The notes under the pieces: generated by a model
Database searches by the model: none
Seen by the model: only the letters and a program-made list of their open reading frames with translations
Told to the model about the DNA's origin: nothing
In this document: positions 8,057 to 16,608 of the stretch, one piece after another
Numbering within the stretch: position 1 is the first letter of the stretch
Layout of the letters: the number at the start of each line of letters is the position of its first letter
Made by a program: the position numbers and the translations under genes
Assembly (NCBI GenBank): GCA_947449255.1
Contig: CANFQX010000018.1
Location: 1-64,000, forward strand
Source of the DNA: Pseudobdellovibrionaceae bacterium
GTDB taxonomy: Bacteria; Bdellovibrionota; Bdellovibrionia; Bdellovibrionales; Bdellovibrionaceae
Direction of reading: 5' to 3'
Length of the DNA stretch: 64,000 nucleotides

Positions 8057-9263
8057 ATATTATCTTCTATTTCTATTTTTTGCATTTTCCTTTTTCCACT
8101 TAGAAAAAGGAATCCCAGAGATTTCTTCGCAGGCAAAGGCTCTCTCCTCTGATTCAGCGATGAAGGACTCTGAATTGAATTTTGTAATTGGTTATGGAGC
8201 CTACATTAACAAAGACTATCCCACCTGTGCTGATTCATTCTTTAATGCTCTAGATCTGGAAGAACCACTCATTCAACGCGCTCGGTTTTATCTGGCCCTT
8301 TGCCAGTATTATTTAAAAAACAACACCTATGCTGCTGCTAATCTTAATCTATTGAATAAAAATTCATTAAACAATTCAGAGAATAACGCAGCCAAAAAAC
8401 TTGAAGGTTATTTATCTAAAGAACTTACAGATCTCAGAATGCCTAAATGGTTATTTATTCCATATGCTGGAACTGGAAGCTATTCAGCAAACGATCCAAG
8501 TTTAGATTCCAGTGTCTTTTTTGGTTTAGCCCTAGAATCTTATCTGCCGACTTACAGTTTGAAGGCCTCGCTTGAACAATTTTCCATCAAAACAAAAAAT
8601 GGCGCTGACGGATACAATCAAACTCAGTGGCTTTTAGGTGGTAGCAGCTATTTCAAAACATTGATTGAATATAGAGCCAGAATTTTTGGCATATCCAGCA
8701 CTAATACAAACTATAATAATATATTGGCCGGAGCTGTTGGCGCGTCGAAGTGGTTCTTGGATGGAACCAACAAGATTGGCCTGGATGGATATATGACAAA
8801 TTATCCAAATTCAGTCTTTGGCCATATGACCGTCAACCAGCTGACAGTTTCTTCCTTACAATATATCATGGTGCGCCCAACATGGAGTCTTTTGGGACAA
8901 TTATCAATGAACTATGTTGTTCCTAATGCTGAATTGAAAGATGCCACGAATTCTATCCTTAAGCTAAGTCCATCTTACGTTCGGTATATGGCAGACCTTG
9001 TGTATGGACAAAGCAACTTGACTTATTCCATAGGACTTTCAATGGGAAAAGAAATTTTTGGGATTCATAATGATGGAGCCGTTCTTTTCTCAGGAGCAGA
9101 AGAACATGGACTGGGGTGGAATATGGCTATCCAATTTTTTAGCCCTGCGAAAAATTCAATTAAGATCCAATATTCTACAGAAAATTACATTAAAGGTTCA
9201 AATACCGAATTAGTGGCTGCAAGTGTTGGTATATTTACGCTATTGGGTAGTTATTTATTTTAA
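8040..9263 (+). CDS. Outer-membrane beta-barrel protein with N-terminal TPR-like region
   Basis: This 407-residue protein starts with a signal peptide (YYLLFLFFAFSFFHLEKG). A helical TPR-like stretch covers about residues 40-115. The rest, about 280 residues, alternates aromatic and polar residues in beta-strand rhythm and ends in Phe (GSYLF), as outer-membrane barrels do. The layout recalls YaiO-type TPR/barrel proteins. I choose the ATG at 8040, because GGAG at 8027-8030 is correctly spaced; a TTG at 8025 is the alternative. The gene overlaps the end of the transporter/peptidase gene by 17 bases, which ties it to the same operon. I infer an outer-membrane pore or anchor for the pathway product. 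Confidence 0.7.
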   Translation: MNSNHKYYLLFLFFAFSFFHLEKGIPEISSQAKALSSDSAMKDSELNFVIGYGAYINKDYPTCADSFFNALDLEEPLIQRARFYLALCQYYLKNNTYAAANLNLLNKNSLNNSENNAAKKLEGYLSKELTDLRMPKWLFIPYAGTGSYSANDPSLDSSVFFGLALESYLPTYSLKASLEQFSIKTKNGADGYNQTQWLLGGSSYFKTLIEYRARIFGISSTNTNYNNILAGAVGASKWFLDGTNKIGLDGYMTNYPNSVFGHMTVNQLTVSSLQYIMVRPTWSLLGQLSMNYVVPNAELKDATNSILKLSPSYVRYMADLVYGQSNLTYSIGLSMGKEIFGIHNDGAVLFSGAEEHGLGWNMAIQFFSPAKNSIKIQYSTENYIKGSNTELVAASVGIFTLLGSYLF

Positions 9264-9286
9264 TTAATAAAAAAGGAGATTCTAAT

Positions 9287-9931
9287 ATGAAAAGTTCAAA
9301 GTTGATGAAACAAATTTTAACAGCCTCTTCCCTTTTGTTGGTATACAGTTTAAATGCTTTTTGCCTTACCGTGACAGAGCAAACAGAAATCTATGATTCT
9401 TATGCCGTTGAGGCCAAAGGAAACATTGAGGCCGCTTTGCAAAAGATGATTAAAATACATGCAGGAAATCCTGATGATTATTTTGTCAATTATCGCTTAG
9501 GATATTTGCTGAGCATAAATAAGAAATATGCCAACGCCATAATCCACTATCAAAAAGCTGCACAACTTAAACCTTTAAGTTTAGAGCCTTTACTAGGTAT
9601 GTCCCTCGCGGCTTACTACGCCGGCGATGATTCTAAGTTGGTCATCGTTTCAAAAGATATTTTAAAAATTAATGCACAAAACTATTATGGTTTTTTAAGG
9701 ATGGCTGGTGCACAAATTAGACTCAAAGATTTTGAAGGTGCATTAAAAACCTCTTCTGAGGCGCTTAAATATTACCCCCTAGATGCAATTCTATTGGAAC
9801 AAAAAGCATTCGCATTGAATGCTTTGGGCAAAGTCAGTGATGCGAAACATGTTGCCCAGGAATTAATATTACTAAGCCCTTCTAATTCATTTGCAAAGTC
9901 TTTAATGAATTCGGTACTTTCTAAAAAATAA
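9287..9931 (+). CDS. Periplasmic TPR protein
   Basis: This 214-residue protein has a signal peptide (LMKQILTASSLLLVYSLNAF) followed by about four tetratricopeptide repeats. Typical repeat positions are visible, such as YRLGYLLSINKKYANAIIHY and LRMAGAQIRLKDFEGALKT. A good AAGGAG lies before the ATG. It is the last gene of the six-gene operon, 23 bases after the barrel gene. TPRs mediate protein-protein contact, so it could link the inner-membrane transporter to the outer-membrane barrel across the periplasm. No catalytic residues are apparent. Confidence 0.75.
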   Translation: MKSSKLMKQILTASSLLLVYSLNAFCLTVTEQTEIYDSYAVEAKGNIEAALQKMIKIHAGNPDDYFVNYRLGYLLSINKKYANAIIHYQKAAQLKPLSLEPLLGMSLAAYYAGDDSKLVIVSKDILKINAQNYYGFLRMAGAQIRLKDFEGALKTSSEALKYYPLDAILLEQKAFALNALGKVSDAKHVAQELILLSPSNSFAKSLMNSVLSKK

Positions 9932-9941
9932 CTTCCAGAAA

Positions 9942-9960
9942 ATATAAATGATGTTTATAT
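9942..9960. promoter_or_regulatory. Inverted repeat between the TPR gene and eutB
   Basis: ATATAAA and TTTATAT flank a 5-base spacer. The site could be a weak transcript end for the six-gene operon or an operator for eutBC. It is not followed by a T-run. No cobalamin riboswitch is visible before eutB. Confidence 0.3.
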
Positions 9961-10007
9961 AGTTGTAGATCTATTTATCATTTCGGATAACACCAAGGAC
10001 TGCAAAA

Positions 10008-11405
10008 ATGTATAAAACGAAGATAAAAGACATCAGTTATGACTTTGAGAATCTTAAAAACCTGATGGCCAAAGCATCTCCTGTGCGTTCAGGGGATTAT
10101 TTGGCGGGTGTTGCGGCTTCCACAAACATGGAAAGGGTCGCCGCACAGTGGGCCCTTGCGGATGTTCCTCTAAAACAATTTCTTAATGAAGCCCTGGTTC
10201 CCTACGAGTCTGATGAAGTCACTCGCCTGATTATGGATGAACATGATAAAATGGCCTTTGCGCCCATCAGTCACCTCACCGTCGGAGATTTTAGAAATTG
10301 GCTGTTATCTGAAAACACGACCAGCGAAACACTTCGATCTGTTTCAGCGGGCTTAACACCCGAGATGGTGGCTGCGGTTTCTAAAATTATGCGTATTCAG
10401 GATCTGATCTTGGTCGCAAAAAAATGCCGCGTGGTCACCCGCTTTAGAAATACTATTGGTAGTGAAGGATGCTTGTCTACTCGCCTACAACCCAACCATC
10501 CCACTGATAATCCAGCTGGAGTTGCAGCAAGTCTTTTGGATGGCTTGATGTACGGATGTGGTGATGCGGTTATTGGCATCAATCCGGCCTCTGATAATCT
10601 TGAAGCAACAACGCGCTTACTGCACATGCTCAATGACGTGATTCAACGCTATGATATCCCGACGCAGTCTTGCGTTTTGTCCCATGTGACCACAACCTTA
10701 AAAGCGATTGAACTAGGCGCCCCTGTGGACCTGGTTTTTCAATCCATCGCAGGCACTCAAAAAGCCAACAGCAGTTTTGGTATCAATATTAAATTATTAA
10801 ATGAAGCCCACGTTGCAGCACTTGAACTCAAAAGAGGAACTCTGGGCAACAACTGTATGTATTTTGAGACAGGACAAGGCAGCGCCCTGTCTGCAAATGC
10901 AAATGAGGGTATGGATCAACAAACTTGCGAAGCTCGTGCCTATGCCGTTGCTCGAAAATTCAACCCTTTGCTGGTCAACACTGTAGTGGGCTTCATTGGT
11001 CCAGAATACCTTTACGATGGAAAACAAATCATTCGTGCAGGCCTAGAGGATCACTTCTGTGGAAAACTCTTGGGATTACCTATGGGCTGTGATGTTTGTT
11101 ACACCAATCATGCAGAGGCAGATCAAGATGATATGGATATCCTTATGACATCTTTAGCTGTTGCGGGCGGCACTTTTATTATGGGTGTGCCTGGAGCTGA
11201 CGATATTATGTTGAATTATCAATCCACCTCTTTTCACGATGCGCTTTATGTACGCCAAGTTCTGGGCTTGAGGCCTGCTCCAGAGTTTGACAATTGGCTT
11301 CAAAAAAATCAGATTTTTAATTCCAAAAATCAGCTCCTTCAGCAGTCCGAGGTGCCGGCCTTATTTAAAGCCTCCCTGCAAGAATTAACTGGAGGACGTT
11401 CATGA
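10008..11405 (+). CDS. eutB: Ethanolamine ammonia-lyase large subunit
   Basis: This 465-residue protein matches EutB over its whole length. EutB is the catalytic TIM-barrel subunit of the adenosylcobalamin-dependent lyase that turns ethanolamine into acetaldehyde and ammonia. Recognisable stretches include the SGDYLAG start region, RLQPNHPTDNPAGVAAS, FETGQGSALSANA and GLPMGCDVCYTNHAEADQDD. The gene overlaps eutC by 4 bases (ATGA), so the subunits are coupled. No microcompartment shell, eutA reactivase, eutE or regulator genes flank it. Acetaldehyde would have to be handled by enzymes encoded elsewhere. Ethanolamine from phosphatidylethanolamine is a plausible substrate source. Confidence 0.96.
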   Translation: MYKTKIKDISYDFENLKNLMAKASPVRSGDYLAGVAASTNMERVAAQWALADVPLKQFLNEALVPYESDEVTRLIMDEHDKMAFAPISHLTVGDFRNWLLSENTTSETLRSVSAGLTPEMVAAVSKIMRIQDLILVAKKCRVVTRFRNTIGSEGCLSTRLQPNHPTDNPAGVAASLLDGLMYGCGDAVIGINPASDNLEATTRLLHMLNDVIQRYDIPTQSCVLSHVTTTLKAIELGAPVDLVFQSIAGTQKANSSFGINIKLLNEAHVAALELKRGTLGNNCMYFETGQGSALSANANEGMDQQTCEARAYAVARKFNPLLVNTVVGFIGPEYLYDGKQIIRAGLEDHFCGKLLGLPMGCDVCYTNHAEADQDDMDILMTSLAVAGGTFIMGVPGADDIMLNYQSTSFHDALYVRQVLGLRPAPEFDNWLQKNQIFNSKNQLLQQSEVPALFKASLQELTGGRS

Positions 11406-12178
11406 GTAAAAAAAATTCCCCAAAAGCCTCCCACGATCCTTGGCGCGGACTCACTCACTTCACCAATGCACGCATTGGACTTGGAAGAGCAGGCATGAGT
11501 CAAACGACCCAGGCTCACCTTGATTTTCAATTGGCTCATGCCATGGCTCGTGATGCCGTTCATCACCCTCTTGATTTTAAATTATTACAAGAAAACCTAA
11601 AAATGATGGGACACCAGAGTCTTATTTTAAATTCTCAGGCCGAAAATCAGTCGATGTATTTACAGCGACCCGACCTTGGCCGATTGCTAAGCACTTCCTC
11701 AAAAGATGAACTTAAAAGAAATATTCAAACTGCTATAGATGCCACAGTGGTGGTCGCTGACGGCTTGTCTTCAAAAGCTATCGAACAACATGCAGAAAAT
11801 TTTTTAAAGCTTCTGCTGCCCGAACTGAAATTTAAAAACTATCAGGTTTCCCCCATTTCCCTAGTCAAACATGGACGAGTGGCCGTCGGCGATGGCATTG
11901 CCGAAAACTACAAGGCCAGACTGTGTATTCTTCTCATCGGAGAAAGACCTGGACTCAGTTCCCCTGACAGCATGGGAATTTATTTTACCTTTCAAGCTAA
12001 ACTCGGCCAAACAACAGATGCCGACCGCAATTGCATTTCTAATATTCATAAAAATGGTTTGAGTTATCAACAAGCCCTTAAGAAGTTATTGTATCTCATT
12101 GGTGAGTCGGAAAAATTGCAGCTCTCAGGGGTTCAATTAAAAGATGAAACAACTGAAAACGAGCTCATCAAAAAATAG
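11402..12178 (+). CDS. eutC: Ethanolamine ammonia-lyase small subunit
   Basis: This 258-residue protein is EutC, the small subunit that completes the cobalamin-binding site of ethanolamine ammonia-lyase. The N-terminal LTHFTNARIGLGRAG and the central VVADGLSSKAIEQHAE and VVADGLS-type motifs are typical, as is LLIGERPGLSSPDSMG. Its ATG overlaps the eutB stop. Length agrees with the family. It is followed 16 bases later by a glyoxalase II-like gene, suggesting a shared transcript. Confidence 0.95.
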   Translation: MSKKNSPKASHDPWRGLTHFTNARIGLGRAGMSQTTQAHLDFQLAHAMARDAVHHPLDFKLLQENLKMMGHQSLILNSQAENQSMYLQRPDLGRLLSTSSKDELKRNIQTAIDATVVVADGLSSKAIEQHAENFLKLLLPELKFKNYQVSPISLVKHGRVAVGDGIAENYKARLCILLIGERPGLSSPDSMGIYFTFQAKLGQTTDADRNCISNIHKNGLSYQQALKKLLYLIGESEKLQLSGVQLKDETTENELIKK

Positions 12179-12194
12179 AGGCTTTGGAGCATTC

Positions 12195-12926
12195 ATGGGA
12201 CAATCTAAAGACATTCAAATAGATATGATTTCAATCTTTAAAGATAATTATGTCCCAGTGATCATCTATAAAAACTCATCGGCCTGTCTTGTGGACCCGG
12301 GAGACTCTCCTCCGGTGCACCGCTACCTTTCAGACAGAAACCTCAAACTTGAGGTCATTCTCATCACCCACCACCATCCGGATCACATTGGAGGCGTTCG
12401 AGAGCTTTTAGAATTGCACCCAAAGGCCCGGGTGATCGTGCCCAATGACAAAGATTTTGCCGGCCACGATTCTTTTTCGCTGCGAATTTTTAATGAACAA
12501 TTGTCCTTAGTCTGCATCAAGACTCCAGGACACACCTTGGATCATGCGGTTTATTATTGCGGAGATTTAGATTCACTTTTTTGCGGCGATCTCGTCTTTG
12601 GACTTGGCTGTGGCAGGGTTTTTGAGGGCACCATGGCGCAAATGTTCTCAAGTCTTGAGAAAGTTAAGAAACTTCCTCCGACGACAAAAATTTATTGCGC
12701 TCATGAATACACTGAACACAACTTAAAATTTATTTTGGAAAATTTAGATCAGCTCAGTTTAGAGAATCCTGCTTCATTCAAAGAATATCAACAGAACCTT
12801 CATTCACTTCGCCACCGGGGACTTCCGAGTGTTCCCCTCCTATTGGCTCAGGAATTGACCAACAATCCCTTTCTTTCTGCGAAAACACTTGAGGAGTTTA
12901 CCTTCTGGCGAAAGCTCAAAGGTTAA
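12195..12926 (+). CDS. gloB: Hydroxyacylglutathione hydrolase (glyoxalase II)
   Basis: This 243-residue metallo-beta-lactamase-fold hydrolase cleaves S-lactoylglutathione to lactate and glutathione in methylglyoxal detoxification. The metal site THHHPDHIGG (58-67) is present, as are PGHT, CGD, the glyoxalase II signature GCGRVFEGT and YCAHEYTEHN. I choose the ATG at 12195, which has TTTGGAG just upstream. An ATG at 12144 in the same frame lies inside eutC and would add 17 non-conserved residues. It follows eutC at 16 bases, so a role in handling reactive carbonyls from ethanolamine breakdown is possible but is inference. Confidence 0.87.
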   Translation: MGQSKDIQIDMISIFKDNYVPVIIYKNSSACLVDPGDSPPVHRYLSDRNLKLEVILITHHHPDHIGGVRELLELHPKARVIVPNDKDFAGHDSFSLRIFNEQLSLVCIKTPGHTLDHAVYYCGDLDSLFCGDLVFGLGCGRVFEGTMAQMFSSLEKVKKLPPTTKIYCAHEYTEHNLKFILENLDQLSLENPASFKEYQQNLHSLRHRGLPSVPLLLAQELTNNPFLSAKTLEEFTFWRKLKG

Positions 12927-12994
12927 ACTTTTAATAAACCTTTGATTGCCATGGATTTCAGTTCCCACTTCGGCTGAACAACACCGAAAATTGA

Positions 12995-13297
12995 TTACTC
13001 CGTTTGATCCGCTTTTTTCTTATTTTTAAATCCTGGTTTAACGAGAACTTCGATATAAAAGTTCTCTTTTTTCTCTGCAGCTATTTCTGATATTTTTTTA
13101 TTAATCTCAGAAATATGAATTGGAACCGCCGTCTTTGCGTCTTGACCGATTTTACAATCAAAATCCCAAAAGTCCACGTCTGGGGGAAGGTCTTTTCTGC
13201 GCTCTCGACCAATGTATTTTTTAATTTGATGTTTAACATTGTCAACTTGTCGATCCGGAGCATGATTGGTTGCTGTGAGTGAAAAAGTTTTTCTCAT
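12995..13297 (-). CDS. DUF6172 family protein
   Basis: This 100-residue protein begins MRKTFSL and carries RQVDNVKHQIKKYIGRERRK followed by LPPDVDFWDFDCKIG. I recognise this pattern from a widespread uncharacterised small-protein family (DUF6172). It has no signal peptide or membrane helix. No function is known to me. It stands alone, convergent with gloB. Confidence 0.75.
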   Translation of the reverse strand: MRKTFSLTATNHAPDRQVDNVKHQIKKYIGRERRKDLPPDVDFWDFDCKIGQDAKTAVPIHISEINKKISEIAAEKKENFYIEVLVKPGFKNKKKADQTE

Positions 13298-13433
13298 ATA
13301 GTCCTAAAATAGAAGGTTTAAGATTTCACGGTCACCTTTATCTTACTCTTTTCTAATTGACAACCTCTACTCTCAAGAATCATGCCTAGACTTTGAGCCG
13401 TGCACATCAAGGGCCTGATTGAAATGCCCCTAC

Positions 13434-13455
13434 CCCAGCCCCCTGGGCTTTTTTT
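13434..13455 (+). terminator. Rho-independent terminator-like hairpin
   Basis: CCCAG and CTGGG enclose a CCCC loop and are followed by CTTTTTTTAT on the plus strand. It ends about 35 bases before the start of the next gene, so it either stops read-through or acts as an attenuator. Confidence 0.45.
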
Positions 13456-13491
13456 ATATTTAGATTCCCCGCCATTCACCGATAAAAAAAA

Positions 13492-14454
13492 ATGCAGTTT
13501 GTAATAGCTCTCATCTTATTTTTTTCAATCTCTAAGGCTTGGGCCTTTGAGTATCAAATAGATAAATCATCACTGATTCATCCCTCCATTTTACAAAGAT
13601 ACAGCTTCCGTGAACATCTTTCAAAGTCTGGTTTTACCTCCTTAGGAGACCAAAATTTTTCAAGTGCCAGAACTCGTTTTGATGGTGCTTTTGTCAACCA
13701 GAACTGGTCTCAATCGATCTTATTGAAGGCTGGCCTTGTCGCTCAGGATTCGCTGCAAGGTCAAATCATTGAAGATGTCCGCGCTAAAGTATTCGCGGTC
13801 CATATAACAATTGAAGGCACCCCTTATCTGATCGTTGCAAAGAACCTCTCAAAGCAAGAACTTCGAAGCACTTTGCAACCATGGCTCAAACCCCAGCAAT
13901 CTTTTTTATGGTCCACCATGATCAACCAGGCCTACGGGTTTGAGACCTGCAACAAAGGGGACAAAAGCCCTTTCCAGGCCATGCAATCTACGGCATCACA
14001 TATTGCAAACAGCGAAATTCTCAAAGAAGTCGGTCAATGTGGCCTTCAAGCCCTGCAAGGAATAAAACAATCGGGAGAAGACACTTATGATTTCTTTAAA
14101 AAATTATCATCCGACCCCATCCAACTGTGGACAGAGATGCAGCAGTCCTTCGATGACACCAAAGATTTCCTTCTGAATATAAATTCTGAAATGCAAAATC
14201 TTGTTTTAGCCTTGGGAACAACCCCAACCCAAGTCCAAGTCCAAATCGCATGCTCAATGACCGGATCCCTCATTCTGGAGGGTGCAAAAGGTGGCCTTCT
14301 TTCAGGAGGCCTAGCAAAGATGCTTCCCTTCATGGCCTCAAAAATCAAAAAAACCACAGCAATATTGGCAGATCTAGCAAAATACGAAAGCAAGGGTTTT
14401 AAAATGCCAAATAAAAATTTTCTGACCCATGAGGCCCTCAGCTGTGTTCATTAG
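13492..14454 (+). CDS. Secreted protein of unknown family, partner of the RelE-like gene
   Basis: This 320-residue protein has a clear signal peptide (MQFVIALILFFSISKAWAF). Its body is mostly helical, with two cysteines near residues 160 and 183. A small-residue-rich hydrophobic region near 258-280 (LEGAKGGLLSGGLAKML) recalls helical 'pre-toxin' regions. I do not recognise a family. No ribosome-binding site precedes the ATG, and a terminator-like hairpin ends 35 bases upstream. The next gene starts inside its last 26 bases, so the two are probably made and exported together. I infer a carrier, immunity or delivery partner for the following protein, with low certainty. Confidence 0.6.
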   Translation: MQFVIALILFFSISKAWAFEYQIDKSSLIHPSILQRYSFREHLSKSGFTSLGDQNFSSARTRFDGAFVNQNWSQSILLKAGLVAQDSLQGQIIEDVRAKVFAVHITIEGTPYLIVAKNLSKQELRSTLQPWLKPQQSFLWSTMINQAYGFETCNKGDKSPFQAMQSTASHIANSEILKEVGQCGLQALQGIKQSGEDTYDFFKKLSSDPIQLWTEMQQSFDDTKDFLLNINSEMQNLVLALGTTPTQVQVQIACSMTGSLILEGAKGGLLSGGLAKMLPFMASKIKKTTAILADLAKYESKGFKMPNKNFLTHEALSCVH

Positions 14455-14989
14455 AATTATCACATTTTCACTTTTATTCGTTTTCACGATGCCAACTTGG
14501 GCTGCGGATTGCCTCTTACAAGAAGCACTTAAAAACCCCAAACTCAATTCCAATCCACAATTCTGGGAAGAACTCAGCCAGCTGAGCGCCAATGGCCAAC
14601 CCTCAAATCATTCTATCAACACCTTGATTGAAAAATATGCTGGCAAAAGCGCAGAATTAAGAAATAACTCTTCTTCACTTGAAATTACAGAAAAGCTAAA
14701 AAAATCACCCATCAACTACTCCCTTGAGAAAAAAGCTGAAAAGGAAATTAAAGCTCTCCCCCCCAATCTTAAAGGTAAAGTCGATGAATTTTTGGAAATT
14801 GCACTTCGCCCTGGAGGAATGCAAGAAATTGGAAATAATCCGGGCCGCTGGAATTTCGAAAAAATTATTGAACAGGGAAAAAATGCCTACACCGTTCGAC
14901 TGAATGATGGCTATCGCATTCTTTTTGATCTTGAAGACAAAGACCTCACTTTAAGGCGCGTGAACAAAGGACAAATACATGGGGACTAG
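14429..14989 (+). CDS. Exported protein with C-terminal RelE/ParE-like fold
   Basis: The first 26 residues form a signal peptide (IRIITFSLLFVFTMPTWAA). Residues about 30-90 are a helical linker. Residues 95-186 follow the RelE/ParE toxin pattern: a helix AEKEIKALP and helix VDEFLEIAL, then beta-strands with YTVRLNDGYRILFDLED and LTLRRVNKGQIHG. In toxin-antitoxin systems this fold cuts mRNA on the ribosome or poisons gyrase, and such toxins are not exported. Here the signal peptide points outward, so I infer a secreted nuclease-like effector. No antitoxin gene is adjacent. It overlaps the preceding secreted-protein gene by 26 bases. Confidence 0.65.
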   Translation: MRPSAVFIRIITFSLLFVFTMPTWAADCLLQEALKNPKLNSNPQFWEELSQLSANGQPSNHSINTLIEKYAGKSAELRNNSSSLEITEKLKKSPINYSLEKKAEKEIKALPPNLKGKVDEFLEIALRPGGMQEIGNNPGRWNFEKIIEQGKNAYTVRLNDGYRILFDLEDKDLTLRRVNKGQIHGD

Positions 14990-15019
14990 TGAGGGCGAGT
15001 CCTCTTATTTTTGCCAATT

Positions 15020-15637
15020 TCATTTAATCCAAAAAACCATTTCATTATCCATAACAGCTACTTTTTTGTCCGGCAAAATTGTTGGCCAGGAATATTTGAA
15101 AACCAAATCAGTCCTAGAATATTTATTTTTGATCCAAACTGAATCCGCAGATCTATAATTATCCGGAGCTCTAGGATCATTTTTTTCACGAACAATTGTT
15201 GCCAAAGTAAATTTAGAATAGCCCTTAGAACTTCCAAAATCCTCCGCACACTTTAAAAGCAAAGTGGCCAGACCAAGTCCCCGAAAATTCGGTGCAAGAA
15301 TAACTTCACCAATATAAAAATAATCTTCAGGAGAAAGCTTGTTAGAAAAAAAGAGGTCCGCACTCTCTTTTAAAATATTTGAATCCGACTTCAGCGGTGT
15401 CCCCGTCGCAATGCCAATAACCTTGTTTTCAAACAACAAGACCTCAACGTAGGAATAGGGATGGCGTGAAAATTCAAGGAAGTATTCTTGCTCGTACTCA
15501 AAATTTCCTTTGTAAAGATAGGGAAACTCTTCGAAGTATTTTAATCGAAAAAGAGAGGCTTCGTTTATGACGTCCTTAACCTCATGACCTACAAATTTTT
15601 TTGAAATCACTTCTTTTAAATCAATTGTCTTATGCAT
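15020..15637 (-). CDS. GNAT-family N-acetyltransferase
   Basis: This 205-residue protein has the GNAT acetyl-CoA-binding motif A in LAPNFRGLGLATLLLKCAE. The preceding strand (YFYIGEVIL) and following KFTLATI strand sit where expected. GNAT enzymes move an acetyl group from acetyl-CoA to an amine; the substrate cannot be predicted. It is cytoplasmic (no signal peptide), stands alone, and is convergent with the RelE-like gene. Confidence 0.82.
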   Translation of the reverse strand: MHKTIDLKEVISKKFVGHEVKDVINEASLFRLKYFEEFPYLYKGNFEYEQEYFLEFSRHPYSYVEVLLFENKVIGIATGTPLKSDSNILKESADLFFSNKLSPEDYFYIGEVILAPNFRGLGLATLLLKCAEDFGSSKGYSKFTLATIVREKNDPRAPDNYRSADSVWIKNKYSRTDLVFKYSWPTILPDKKVAVMDNEMVFWIK

Positions 15638-15989
15638 AAATCCATCTTTTGCTAAATATTACATTTCTGGCTGGCACAAAATATCTTCTGGTGTGATCAA
15701 GGAAATTATTCTGAAGAAGTTTGAGACATCGTCAAGTGACAAATTTTGGCCTATGTAAAATCCTTGAGCAGTGAACTAAAACAACCCCGCTCCCTCAAAT
15801 GAATTCATTGATCTCTCGTAAAGTTTTAGAATTTCTATTTTTTTCAGAGAATCTAATCAGCTGAAAAGAGGAGCTTTCAATCCACAGAGATCCTTGATTT
15901 TCAGGTACAATTATTGCTGTTGCTCTAATCCGTGGGGAATTCTTTTTTAAAAATTAACTAAATGTATCTTTATCTAGACAAGGTGAAAA
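15638..15989. other. Gene-free divergent intergenic region
   Basis: This 352-base AT-rich stretch lies between the divergent acetyltransferase and pentapeptide-like genes. I see no coding frame, RNA gene or strong hairpin. Promoters for both genes should lie here but I cannot place them with confidence. Confidence 0.4.
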
Positions 15990-16460
15990 ATGACTAAACT
16001 CAGTTTAATTTTTTTATTTATATTGATCTTTAATGTTTCAGCGTTCGCTGAAAACATTAGAGGATTGTCCCAAGACCAGATCAACGATCTTAATATTTGT
16101 CTGAAGCATGAAAAACTTAGCTTCGAGCGAATCAATCGCATGGAAAACAATGCCCACATGAATTGGGCAACCCCTGGTGATTTGGCTCTTTATCATAATT
16201 TCGTCATGAATACTTATGATTTATATAGGTTCGAGGAAACTTCCTTCAATAACGCCATCTTAGCAAGCGGGAGTTTTTATATCTCCGAAAAGCAGGATTT
16301 TGAAAACAGCATTATTGCCAACGTTACTTTTGCCGGTGACATTGATAAGTTGAACTTTAGTAACGCATGTCTAGTCAACGTGAGATTTGCCAAGGCGTCC
16401 TTCATTGATATCTTAAAAATCAAATTTCAGGCGCGATACACGAAAAATATTACTGATTAA
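15990..16460 (+). CDS. Secreted protein with degenerate pentapeptide repeats
   Basis: This 156-residue protein has a signal peptide (LSLIFLFILIFNVSAFA). Its second half shows spaced F/A-N/D-L/I-x-x units such as FNNAILASGSF, FENSIIANVTF and FSNACLVNVRFAKASF, as expected for a short right-handed pentapeptide-repeat helix. AAGGTG precedes the ATG. The function is unknown. It is a single gene. Confidence 0.6.
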   Translation: MTKLSLIFLFILIFNVSAFAENIRGLSQDQINDLNICLKHEKLSFERINRMENNAHMNWATPGDLALYHNFVMNTYDLYRFEETSFNNAILASGSFYISEKQDFENSIIANVTFAGDIDKLNFSNACLVNVRFAKASFIDILKIKFQARYTKNITD

Positions 16461-16608
16461 AAACTGAGGCCATTCCGGATTAAAATAATTTCGACATTTA
16501 TTAATTCACAAATGTTTTTTTAGTCCTTTTTTTTTCCTTTTGGGAGGCTCTTGCGGGCACTCCTCGCTGTGAATCCATTTTTTAAGCGGCACCAAAAAAT
16601 TGAAAATG

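Noticed and set aside
9932-10007. A cobalamin riboswitch upstream of eutB.
   Set aside because: Only 76 bases separate the genes and no B12-box-like sequence is visible.
16506-16608. A protein-like tail (WIHSEECPQEPPKRKKKG) in another frame after the TSP1-like gene, suggesting a frameshift.
   Set aside because: The in-frame stop of the TSP1-like protein follows a complete cysteine set, and a single-base shift at the junction does not give a clean fusion. No relative is available for comparison.
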